Source of the DNA: Burkholderiales bacterium
GTDB lineage: Bacteria > Pseudomonadota > Gammaproteobacteria > Burkholderiales > Burkholderiaceae_C
Assembly: GCA_947448105.1 (NCBI GenBank)
Contig: CANFNE010000088.1
Span: 1-9,029 of the forward strand
Reading direction: 5' to 3'
Length of the DNA stretch: 9,029 bases
The notes under the pieces are model-generated. The model made no database searches, had not been told where the DNA came from, and saw only the letters and a program-made list of their open reading frames with translations. The translations under genes were made by a program, and so were the position numbers. Positions 1 through 5,873 of the stretch are shown here, in pieces (positions within the stretch are counted from its first letter, which is position 1; each line of letters starts with the position of its first letter).

Positions 1-850
1 GGGCGTGCATCACGTCTTGGGCGGTTTTGTCGCGCAAGTCCACGCCGCGCTCGACCCAGCGGCGCAAGTCGCCGTCGGTAAAGATGCCCAGCACGCCGCC
101 TTGGGCGTCGACCACGGCGGTGGCGCCCAGGCCCTTGGCGCTCATCTCGCGCATCAGGTCGCTGAAGCTGGCGGTGGACGCCACGCGCGGCACGGCGTCG
201 CCTGCGCGCATGACGTCGCTCACATGCGTGAGCAGCTTGCGCCCGAGCGCGCCACCGGGGTGCGAGCGGGCAAAGTCTTCAGCCTTGAAGCCGCGCGCAT
301 CCAAGAGCGCTACGGCCAGGGCATCACCCATGGCCAGTTGTGCAGTGGTGCTGGCTGTGGGCGCCAGGTTGAGCGGGCAGGCTTCTTTGTCTACGGCGGT
401 GTTAAGCCAGACGGTGGCGTGCTGCGCCATGCTCGATTCGGGGTTGCCAGTCATGGCCACCAGCGGCGTGCCCAGGCGCTTGAGCACCGGGATGATGGCG
501 CTGATTTCCTGCGACTCGCCGCTGTTCGATATCACCAGCACCAAATCGTGCACAGTGACCATGCCAAGGTCGCCGTGGCTGGCTTCGGCCGGGTGCACAA
601 ACATGGCCGGGGTGCCGGTCGAGGCCAGGGTGGCGGCGATCTTGCGCCCCACGTGGCCGCTTTTGCCCATGCCCATCACCACCACGCGCCCGGGAATGCC
701 CAGCACCAAGGCCACGGCCTGGGCAAAGGTGTCGCCCAGGCGGGTCTTGAGCCCGAGTACGGCCGCGGCTTCGATGTCGAAGGTGGCGTGTGCCAGCGCC
801 AGCGCGCGCTCGGCGGCCTGGGGGGACAAGGCAGGTGGGAAGGCAGTCAT
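1..850 (-). CDS. kdsD: Arabinose-5-phosphate isomerase (KdsD, KpsF/GutQ family), 3' end cut by window edge
   Basis: This enzyme interconverts ribulose 5-phosphate and arabinose 5-phosphate, the first step of Kdo synthesis for lipopolysaccharide, in the cytosol. About 283 codons are visible from the ATG at 848-850; the family is usually about 325-330 residues, so only the last CBS repeat is missing, beyond the left edge. The SIS domain (roughly residues 40-180) has GMGKSGH at 60-66, the HPAEASHGDLGM stretch at about 86-97 and SNSGES at 108-113. Residues matching the catalytic set of E. coli KdsD are present: Lys63, Glu115, Glu156 and His197 (in RSHPGGALGRK). A first CBS domain follows, ending in GIFTDGDLRR. 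No Shine-Dalgarno sequence precedes the start; a TATAAAAT element lies just upstream. The gene is divergent from apt. GutQ or KpsF paralogues share this architecture, so the symbol rests on the good match to KdsD and the housekeeping context. Confidence 0.93.
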   Translation of the reverse strand, partial: MTAFPPALSPQAAERALALAHATFDIEAAAVLGLKTRLGDTFAQAVALVLGIPGRVVVMGMGKSGHVGRKIAATLASTGTPAMFVHPAEASHGDLGMVTVHDLVLVISNSGESQEISAIIPVLKRLGTPLVAMTGNPESSMAQHATVWLNTAVDKEACPLNLAPTASTTAQLAMGDALAVALLDARGFKAEDFARSHPGGALGRKLLTHVSDVMRAGDAVPRVASTASFSDLMREMSAKGLGATAVVDAQGGVLGIFTDGDLRRWVERGVDLRDKTAQDVMHA

Positions 851-856
851 CGGCGC

Positions 857-864
857 ATTTTATA
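857..864 (-). promoter_or_regulatory. Possible -10 element for kdsD
   Basis: On the minus strand the bases read TATAAAAT and stand out in a very GC-rich intergenic region. The element ends only 6 bases before the kdsD ATG, so transcription from it would start at or next to the start codon and give a nearly leaderless message. No good -35 hexamer was seen at 16-18 bp. This is a weak call from base composition and position. Confidence 0.3.
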
Positions 865-917
865 GACCGCCCGCCCTGGCTCCGCCAGCGGTCACAATAG
901 CCGCGCCGCGCAGGCAT

Positions 918-945
918 CACCGGCGCGGCCCCGTGGGCGCCGGTG
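918..945. repeat. Perfect 9-bp inverted repeat upstream of apt
   Basis: CACCGGCGC (918-926) and GCGCCGGTG (937-945) are exact reverse complements around a 10-base spacer. The dyad lies 34 bases before the apt ATG in the 129-bp gap between kdsD and apt. It could be an RNA stem-loop in the apt leader or a protein-binding dyad. No T-tract follows, so it is not a standard intrinsic terminator. The high local GC content makes chance inverted repeats more likely than usual. Confidence 0.5.
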
Positions 946-979
946 TGTGCGCCCAACCGCACTCCTTGAACCACGCGCT

Positions 980-1534
980 ATGCAATACACCCACGTCACC
1001 GACTACCTGCGCGCCCACATCCGCACCGTGCCCGATTGGCCTGCGCCGGGCGTGCAGTTTCGCGACATCACCCCACTGCTGCAGGACGCCAAGGTGTTTC
1101 GGGTGCTGATTGATGCCTTTGTGCACCGCTATATGGACGCAGAACGCCGCCCCGACATCGTGGCCGGACTGGACGCGCGTGGTTTTATTCTGGGCGCGGT
1201 GGTGGCCTACGAGCTCAACATCGGCTTTGTCCCGATACGCAAAAAAGGCAAGCTGCCGTTCACCACGGTGGAAGAAACCTACGAACTCGAATACGGCAAC
1301 GCCACGGTGGAACTGCACACCGACGCGGTCAAGCCGAATCAGCGCGTGCTCTTGATCGACGACCTGATTGCCACCGGCGGCACCATGATGGCGGGCAAAA
1401 AGCTGCTGGAGCGCCTGGGCGCGGTAGTAACGGAGGGTGCGGCCATCGTGGACCTGCCCGAACTCGGCGGCTCGGAAAAACTGCGCTCCACGGGCATGCC
1501 GCTGTTTACGCTGCTGGATTTTGCCGGGCACTAG
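980..1534 (+). CDS. apt: Adenine phosphoribosyltransferase
   Basis: Apt joins adenine to PRPP to give AMP and pyrophosphate, salvaging adenine in the cytosol. The 184-residue product matches the family length (E. coli about 183). Visible motifs are FRDIT at 27-31, GLDARGF at 63-69, the RKKGKLP loop at 87-93, YELEYG at 101-106 and the PRPP-binding loop VLLIDDLIATGGT at 123-135. The protein ends in LLDFAGH, as expected. The frame is open back to a GTG at 947, but the ATG at 980 gives the expected N-terminus and length, so it is preferred. Neither start has a convincing Shine-Dalgarno sequence. The gene faces away from kdsD and converges on mnmE, so it probably forms its own transcription unit. 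There is no sign of purine-specific regulation beyond the GC-rich inverted repeat upstream. Confidence 0.97.
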   Translation: MQYTHVTDYLRAHIRTVPDWPAPGVQFRDITPLLQDAKVFRVLIDAFVHRYMDAERRPDIVAGLDARGFILGAVVAYELNIGFVPIRKKGKLPFTTVEETYELEYGNATVELHTDAVKPNQRVLLIDDLIATGGTMMAGKKLLERLGAVVTEGAAIVDLPELGGSEKLRSTGMPLFTLLDFAGH

Positions 1535-1542
1535 GCCCCGGC
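1523..1542. terminator. Weak hairpin between the convergent apt and mnmE genes
   Basis: GCCGGG (1523-1528) and CCCGGC (1537-1542) can pair around an 8-base loop that contains the apt stop codon. A T-run precedes the stem on the plus strand and becomes an A-run after it on the minus strand, so neither direction has a proper U-tail. It may slow converging polymerases but is a poor intrinsic terminator. Confidence 0.2.
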
Positions 1543-1548
1543 GTCTGG

Positions 1549-2958
1549 CTATTTGCCGATACAAAAACTCGAAAAAATCACGCCCAGCAAGTCGTCGGAA
1601 CTGAAGGCGCCGGTAATCTCATTCAAGGCGTTTTGCGCCATGCGCAGCTCTTCGGCCAACAGGTCCAGCGCCTGGGCGCTTTGGGCCAGGTGCGCGGCAG
1701 CTTCCATCAAATGGGCATCGACCTGGCGCAGCGCCTGCACATGGCGCTCGCGGGCCATGAACAGGCCACCGGCCGGAGCCTGCCAGCCGGCCGCGTGCAG
1801 CAAGGCAGCGCGCAGTGCATCAAGACCGGCGCCGGTTTTGGCCGACAGGCGGATGCCGTGCTCTGGCGCCGGGGCGTCGACCACTGCGTCGGCTTTGTTC
1901 CAGATGTCGATCACCGGCACCTGGCGCCCGAGCTTTTGCGCCAGCAGCAGGCCAATTTGGGCGTCGGCAGCGGCGTAATCGGCAAGCGCGCAGCGCGTCA
2001 GGTCGTGCAAAAACAACACGGCGTCGGCGCCTTCAATGGCGCCCCAGGCACGCGCGATGCCGATTTGCTCGACCTCGTCCATGCTTTCGCGCAGGCCGGC
2101 GGTATCCACCACGTGCACCGGCACGCCTTCGATCTGTATGGTTTGCTCGACTTTGTCGCGCGTGGTGCCGGCAATCGGGGTGACGATGGCCAGCTCCGCC
2201 CCGGCCAGGGCGTTGAGCAGCGAAGACTTGCCGGCGTTTGGCTGGCCGGCAATCACCACCTGGATGCCTTCGCGCAACAGCGCGCCCTGGGTGGCTTGCG
2301 CTTGCAGCGTTTGCAAGGCAGCTTGCAGGCGCTGCAACTGGCCCTGCGCGTCTGCGCGTTGCAGGAAATCAATCTCCTCTTCCGGAAAGTCCAGCGTCGC
2401 TTCGACCAGCATGCGCAGGCGCACCAGCGCGTCAAGCAAGCTGTGGACCTGTTTGGAAAACGCGCCCGAGAGCGAGGCGGTGGCGCTGCGGGCGGCGGCC
2501 TCGGTGCTGGCGTCGATCAGGTCGGCGATGGCTTCGGCCTGGGCCAGGTCGATCTTGTCGTTCAAAAAAGCACGCTCGGTAAATTCACCCGGCTGCGCCA
2601 ACCGCAGGCGGGACAAAAGGCAAGTGCCAACCGACGCATCACCTTCTTGCGCCAGCGCCAGGCAGCGCGCCACCAGAAGTTGCAGCACGACCGGCCCGCC
2701 GTGGGCTTGAAGTTCGAGCACGTCTTCGCCGGTAAAGGAATGCGGCGCAGGAAAGTACAGCGCCAGGCCCTGGTCGATCGGCGTGCCATCGGCATCAGGG
2801 AATGGCAAATAGGTGGCTTCGCGCGCGCGCAAGTCGCGGCCGAACCAGGCGCGCACCAGGGGCGCGAGGTGTTTGCCGCTGACGCGTACGATGCCTACTG
2901 CGCCCCGGCCTGGGGCCGTGGCAATGGCGATGATGGGGTCGTGTTGGCGGCTGAGCAT
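1549..2958 (-). CDS. mnmE: tRNA uridine-5-carboxymethylaminomethyl(34) modification GTPase MnmE (TrmE)
   Basis: MnmE works with MnmG to install the carboxymethylaminomethyl group (or its aminomethyl equivalent) at the wobble U34 of certain tRNAs, using GTP and a tetrahydrofolate-derived carbon. The product has 469 residues (E. coli 454). The N-terminal folate-binding domain starts with DPIIAIATAPGRGAVGIVR and includes AQPGEFTERAFLNDKIDLAQAEA-type sequence at about 121-143. The inserted G domain carries G1 GQPNAGKSS (238-246), the TT switch (265-266), G3 DTAG (285-288) and G4 NKAD (354-357). The helical domain ends in the invariant CIGK (466-469), whose cysteine is catalytic. A short insertion near 104-118 accounts for the extra length. 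The frame is open upstream to 3153 inside yidC, but the ATG at 2958, with AGGGA six bases ahead, gives the family start. It lies 35 bp downstream of yidC and is probably cotranscribed with it. Confidence 0.97.
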   Translation of the reverse strand: MLSRQHDPIIAIATAPGRGAVGIVRVSGKHLAPLVRAWFGRDLRAREATYLPFPDADGTPIDQGLALYFPAPHSFTGEDVLELQAHGGPVVLQLLVARCLALAQEGDASVGTCLLSRLRLAQPGEFTERAFLNDKIDLAQAEAIADLIDASTEAAARSATASLSGAFSKQVHSLLDALVRLRMLVEATLDFPEEEIDFLQRADAQGQLQRLQAALQTLQAQATQGALLREGIQVVIAGQPNAGKSSLLNALAGAELAIVTPIAGTTRDKVEQTIQIEGVPVHVVDTAGLRESMDEVEQIGIARAWGAIEGADAVLFLHDLTRCALADYAAADAQIGLLLAQKLGRQVPVIDIWNKADAVVDAPAPEHGIRLSAKTGAGLDALRAALLHAAGWQAPAGGLFMARERHVQALRQVDAHLMEAAAHLAQSAQALDLLAEELRMAQNALNEITGAFSSDDLLGVIFSSFCIGK

Positions 2959-2993
2959 GCGCGGTCCCTGGCTTGGCAACCGTGCGACTTCGC

Positions 2994-4718
2994 TTACTTG
3001 AACGACGGCAGGTTGAACTGCGGCGGCACGCCCATGCGGGTGTTGATCAGCCACTGCTGTGCGATCGACAAGATGTTGTTCGTAATCCAGTAGACCACCA
3101 GGCCGGACGGGAAGAAGAAGAACATCACGCTGAACGCCAGCGGCATGAACCACATCATCTTGGCTTGCATCGGGTCTGGCGGCGCGGGGTTGAGCGCGGT
3201 TTGCAGCAGCGTCGTGAGCGTCATGATGATCGGCAAGATGAAGTAAGGGTCCGGCGCCGAGAGGTCGTGGATCCAGCCCATCCAGGGCGCGTTACGCATT
3301 TCCACACTCGACAAGAGCACCCAGTACAAGGCAATAAACACCGGGATCTGGATCATGATCGGGAAGCAACCACCCATGGGGTTGACCTTCTCCTCGCGGT
3401 AGATGCGCATCATCTCTTGCTGCATTTGCTGCGGATTGTCCTTGAGGCGCTCGCGCATCTCAGTGATCTTGGGGTTGACCGCTTTCATCTTGGCCATGCT
3501 GGAATAGGCCTTGGCGTTGAGCCAGTAGAACGCAATTTTGAGCAGCAGCACCAAGCCAACGATGGACCAGCCCCAGTTCTTGAGGACGCTATGGATGTAG
3601 TCCAGCAAGAAATACAGGGGTTTGGCCAAAATGGTCAGCCAGCCGTAGTCCTTGACCAGTTCCAGGCCGGGGGCCAGGGCTTCGAGCATTTTTTCTTCTT
3701 GGGGACCGACAAAGAAAGTGGTCTCTAGGGTGCGGGTGGCGCCCGGCGCAATGGCTTCGAGCGGCGCCACCATGGCAGCGCGGTAGCAGCAGTCAGCCAG
3801 ACCGGCGCCCATCTCTACGGCGTCCAGCGAAATCGTGCGCTGCATGCCTTCAGGCAAGATCCAGGCGCTGGCGAAATAGTGCTGCACCATGGCCACGTAG
3901 CCGGTGGTGGACTGCTTTTCGTAATCCGCGCTCTTTTTCTTGATGGCGGCGAACTCGACCTTTTGGTACTTCTTGGCCTCGGTATAGACCGCCGGGCCCG
4001 TGAAGGTGGAATAGAACGAGGACTCGCCCGCCGGCTTGTTACCGTCGCGCACCAGTTGCACATAGAGCTGCGGCGCAATCGGCGCGCCGGTGGTGTTCGT
4101 CAGGGCGTGGCTCACCGCCACCGCGTAGGAACCGCGCTTGACGGTATAGGTCTTGACCAGCTTGATGCCGCCCACGTCGGCCGACTCAAAGCGAATCTGC
4201 AGGCTGTCTTCGCCGTCTTTGAGTTCACGCGGTCCGCTGGCCGTCATCGGCGTCTTATGGGTGGGAAACGCACCGGGCACTGCGCCCGACACCACGCCGG
4301 ACTGGGCCAGGTAGACCCGGTCTTTGCTGTCGTCGAGCAGAACAAAGTTTTTGGCGTGGTCGGCGGTGTCGCCGTATTTCAGGAATTCGGAGCCGACCAG
4401 GGTGCCGCCTTGCGTGTCAAAGCGCAGTTTCAGTACATCGCTGCTGACGGTAAAGCGCTCGCTGGGGGACGCGGGCGCGGCGGCATCGGGGGAAACCGAA
4501 GCGGCGCCGGGTAAGGCCGCAGGCGCCACCACTGCCGAGCCGGGCACGCTGGCGTCCGATGCAGTTTTGGCGATTGCAGGTGCTGCCGCTTCCGTCTTGA
4601 CCGGCTGGCCCTGGAAGAATGTGGCTTTGTGGCCGTTGTAAATCTGCCATTGGTCCCACAGCAGCACCATGGAAAAGCCAAAGATCACCCACAAAATGGT
4701 GCGGCGAATATCGTTCAT
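2994..4718 (-). CDS. yidC: Membrane protein insertase YidC (Oxa1/Alb3 family)
   Basis: YidC inserts and folds inner-membrane proteins, alone or with SecYEG. The 574-residue product has the Gram-negative layout. TM1 is at about 7-21, followed by an Ala/Pro/Ser-rich linker (about 40-87) and a large periplasmic beta domain (about 88-350). A five-helix insertase core covers roughly residues 360-560 and ends in a short tail, NLPSFK. Core landmarks are NWGWS at 381-385, YSSMAKM at 405-411, the cytoplasmic coiled hairpin EMRERLKDNPQQMQQEMM, EEKVNPMGGCFP at 442-453, WIHDLSAPDP at 482-491 and FFPSGLVVYW at 535-544. By ungapped alignment from NWG to MAKM, the E. coli groove arginine (Arg366) is Lys394 here, so the positive charge is kept. 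The ATG overlaps the yidD stop by four bases (ATGA), which suggests translational coupling. Confidence 0.97.
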   Translation of the reverse strand: MNDIRRTILWVIFGFSMVLLWDQWQIYNGHKATFFQGQPVKTEAAAPAIAKTASDASVPGSAVVAPAALPGAASVSPDAAAPASPSERFTVSSDVLKLRFDTQGGTLVGSEFLKYGDTADHAKNFVLLDDSKDRVYLAQSGVVSGAVPGAFPTHKTPMTASGPRELKDGEDSLQIRFESADVGGIKLVKTYTVKRGSYAVAVSHALTNTTGAPIAPQLYVQLVRDGNKPAGESSFYSTFTGPAVYTEAKKYQKVEFAAIKKKSADYEKQSTTGYVAMVQHYFASAWILPEGMQRTISLDAVEMGAGLADCCYRAAMVAPLEAIAPGATRTLETTFFVGPQEEKMLEALAPGLELVKDYGWLTILAKPLYFLLDYIHSVLKNWGWSIVGLVLLLKIAFYWLNAKAYSSMAKMKAVNPKITEMRERLKDNPQQMQQEMMRIYREEKVNPMGGCFPIMIQIPVFIALYWVLLSSVEMRNAPWMGWIHDLSAPDPYFILPIIMTLTTLLQTALNPAPPDPMQAKMMWFMPLAFSVMFFFFPSGLVVYWITNNILSIAQQWLINTRMGVPPQFNLPSFK

Positions 4719-4987
4719 GAAGATTTCTTTTCGGAAGAGGGAGAGATCAGGCGGCTCAACAGCCGGGGTTTTTCAGTCGGGACCGGGTCGTGGCCCCCAG
4801 CGCACCAGGGCTGGCAACGCGCCAGCCTGGACAACACCAGATAACTGCCAGCAGCAGCACCGTGGTCTTGCAATGCCCCCAGAGCATACACAGAACAGGT
4901 GGGCTCAAAGCGGCAACCAGCGCCCAGCCAAGGGCTTAACAAAAGGCGATAAGCCCGCACCACGCCGAGCAACAAAGCTTGCATCAT
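4715..4987 (-). CDS. yidD: Membrane protein insertion efficiency factor YidD
   Basis: YidD is a small peripheral inner-membrane protein thought to help YidC-dependent insertion; its exact mechanism is not settled. The product is 90 residues, normal for the family. It shows YRLLLSPWLGAGCRFEPTCS at 13-32 followed by VYA, then HG at 42-43, RLARCQP at 54-60 and GGHDPVP at 64-70, with the conserved cysteines 25, 31 and 58. The first segment is hydrophobic or amphipathic with basic residues, as expected for membrane association. Two consecutive ATGs (4987 and 4984) could both start it; the first is taken. It begins 2 bases after the rnpA stop, with an AGGGGTGGGA stretch upstream that can act as a ribosome-binding site. 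Its TGA overlaps the yidC ATG, so rnpA, yidD and yidC form one translationally linked string. Confidence 0.93.
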   Translation of the reverse strand: MMQALLLGVVRAYRLLLSPWLGAGCRFEPTCSVYALGALQDHGAAAGSYLVLSRLARCQPWCAGGHDPVPTEKPRLLSRLISPSSEKKSS

Positions 4988-4989
4988 GG

Positions 4990-5439
4990 TCAGGCGCGTC
5001 CCACCCCTAGTTGAGGGTGGGCGCTGGCGCGGGCAAACAAGTCGAGCAGTTCGGTGCGCACCGCAGCTTTCAGAAGTTCGGAGCTCGCGCTGATGAATTC
5101 CTTGCGGTCAAAGCCCGCGCGCAGGCGCACCACATGGCCGCGGGGACGCAGCTGCTGGGCAAATTGGGCGCTCACGGAATAAATCTGGCGTTTGATGGCG
5201 TTGCGCGTGACAGCACGCTTGGCCCAGCGCTTGGGCACCATGGCCCCCAGTGCCCCCGCTGAAGCAGGGATTGCCGCCGCCGAGCTATCGATCGGAGCAT
5301 CACCCGATGCGGGATCGGTCCACTTAGGAGGGTAGATTTGCGCAAGCTCGCAGCTGTGTAGCGCGAAGTGCGCGGTACGCACCCCTAGCTTGCCCGCCAA
5401 AGCGGCCTGAAACTGGGGTCGGGTCTTGAGCCGCTGCAC
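4990..5439 (-). CDS. rnpA: Ribonuclease P protein component
   Basis: RnpA binds the catalytic RNA of RNase P and helps it cleave 5' leaders from pre-tRNAs. The 149-residue product begins MQRLKTRPQFQAAL (GTG start at 5437-5439), a typical betaproteobacterial N-terminus. It contains the family signature at 70-84 (KRWAKRAVTRNAIKR, including the RNR motif), then RGHVVRLRAGFD near 100-111. E. coli RnpA is about 119 residues; the excess here is mostly a segment at about 32-63, rich in Ala, Ser, Pro and Asp, between the first strand and the RNR helix. The frame is open upstream to an ATG at 5529 inside rpmH, but that would add 30 residues unlike the family, so the GTG is preferred. No clear Shine-Dalgarno sequence precedes it. 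It follows the rpmH stop by 28 bp, and coupling to rpmH translation is plausible. Confidence 0.9.
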   Translation of the reverse strand: MQRLKTRPQFQAALAGKLGVRTAHFALHSCELAQIYPPKWTDPASGDAPIDSSAAAIPASAGALGAMVPKRWAKRAVTRNAIKRQIYSVSAQFAQQLRPRGHVVRLRAGFDRKEFISASSELLKAAVRTELLDLFARASAHPQLGVGRA

Positions 5440-5467
5440 GTTGAGAACAGCGCCAACCCAAGCCGAA

Positions 5468-5602
5468 TTAGACCGCCAGGCGTTTGCGGCCTTTGGCACG
5501 GCGCGCGTTGATGACGGCACGGCCGCCACGTGTTTTCATGCGAACCAGAAAGCCGTGGGTGCGGGCGCGGCGAATTTTCGAAGGTTGGTACGTGCGTTTC
5601 AT
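5468..5602 (-). CDS. rpmH: 50S ribosomal protein L34
   Basis: L34 is a small, highly basic protein of the large ribosomal subunit. The 44-residue product starts MKRTYQPSKIRRARTHGFL and continues with VRMKTRGGRAV, then INARRAKGRKRLAV and a TAA stop; this is a full-length, near-canonical L34. The start ATG (5600-5602) has AGGA seven bases upstream (5610-5613). A sigma70-type promoter about 110 bp upstream points at it. It is the first gene of the leftward cluster rpmH-rnpA-yidD-yidC-mnmE, and its position beside dnaA is a strong marker of the replication origin in proteobacteria. Confidence 0.97.
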   Translation of the reverse strand: MKRTYQPSKIRRARTHGFLVRMKTRGGRAVINARRAKGRKRLAV

Positions 5603-5608
5603 TTTGAA

Positions 5609-5613
5609 TTCCT
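5609..5613 (-). promoter_or_regulatory. Ribosome-binding site of rpmH
   Basis: The minus strand reads AGGAA here; its AGGA core (5610-5613) lies seven bases before the rpmH ATG, which is optimal Shine-Dalgarno spacing and supports the chosen start. Confidence 0.7.
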
Positions 5614-5668
5614 ATCCATTCGGTGCATCGGTGGCGCTTCTTCTCGGATAGCCGATGGCGCCAATGCT

Positions 5669-5697
5669 ATTTTTTCGGGTAAATTTGCCCAAAAAAT
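5669..5697. repeat. AT-rich inverted repeat in the rpmH leader / candidate unwinding element
   Basis: ATTTTTT (5669-5675) pairs with AAAAAAT (5691-5697), and GGG (5677-5679) pairs with CCC (5688-5690), leaving one bulged C and an 8-base loop TAAATTTG. It is the most AT-rich block of the gap in an otherwise GC-rich window. It sits downstream of the predicted rpmH promoter, so it would lie in the rpmH 5' leader RNA, and it could also be the easily melted part of oriC. The sequence alone cannot tell these roles apart. Confidence 0.5.
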
Positions 5698-5712
5698 CGT
5701 GGGCAGCCTTCC

Positions 5713-5741
5713 ATTATCGCCGACTTTTGGCTCTTGGGCAA
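5713..5741 (-). promoter_or_regulatory. Sigma70-type promoter for the rpmH-rnpA-yidD-yidC-mnmE cluster
   Basis: On the minus strand a -35 TTGCCC (5736-5741) and a -10 GATAAT (5713-5718) are separated by exactly 17 bases. The -10 matches five of six consensus positions and the -35 four of six. Transcription would start near 5706, giving an rpmH leader of about 100 bases that includes the AT-rich stem-loop at 5669-5697. This is the best promoter match seen in the window. Confidence 0.6.
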
Positions 5742-5815
5742 GGGCTTGGTGAAAGTACGTAGTTCGGCGCAGCCCGCAAAGCGTTAACATGCGCGCTCTC
5801 ACGCCAAATCCGTTT

Positions 5816-5824
5816 TGTGGATAA
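5816..5824 (-). promoter_or_regulatory. DnaA box, perfect consensus
   Basis: The minus strand reads TTATCCACA, the exact high-affinity DnaA-binding 9-mer. It lies 65 bp before the dnaA start codon, so DnaA bound here could act both in origin firing and in autoregulation of dnaA. Confidence 0.85.
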
Positions 5825-5835
5825 GTGTTTGATAA

Positions 5836-5860
5836 GGGGCCAACGAGGCCCCAATTTTTT
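5836..5860 (+). terminator. Terminator-like hairpin in the dnaA leader
   Basis: GGGGCC (5836-5841) pairs perfectly with GGCCCC (5847-5852) around the loop AACGA, followed by AA and six T residues (5855-5860). This has the form of an intrinsic terminator reading toward dnaA, only 29 bp before its start codon. It could be an attenuator of dnaA, or a block that keeps transcripts out of or into the origin. Alternatively, the T-run is simply part of an AT-rich unwinding segment. The stem is short (6 bp) but entirely G-C. Confidence 0.4.
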
Positions 5861-5864
5861 CCCT

Positions 5865-5873
5865 CTATCCACA
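5865..5873 (+). promoter_or_regulatory. DnaA box, one mismatch
   Basis: CTATCCACA differs from the TTATCCACA consensus only at the first base. It is inverted relative to the perfect box at 5816-5824, and the two share an exact 8-bp complement (TGTGGATA / TATCCACA) that brackets the terminator-like hairpin. It lies 16 bp before the dnaA start codon. Confidence 0.65.

Noticed and set aside
5..1109. Plus-strand open frames (about 286 and 360 codons) opposite kdsD and running into apt
   Set aside because: They are antisense to a recognisable SIS/CBS isomerase and show no coherent protein features.
1633..3093. Long plus-strand open frame (about 486 codons) opposite mnmE
   Set aside because: It lies fully antisense to a complete MnmE with all G motifs; its translation is low-complexity (Gln, Arg, Gly, His rich) and fits no family. 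High GC content and codon bias create such frames.
5756..5761. TACGTA 16 bp after TTGGGC as a dnaA promoter
   Set aside because: Only weak -10 similarity, and TTGGGC overlaps the far better minus-strand -35 of the rpmH promoter.
5785..5790. TAACAT as a possible dnaA -10 element
   Set aside because: No acceptable -35 hexamer at 16-18 bp upstream; not strong enough to annotate as the dnaA promoter.
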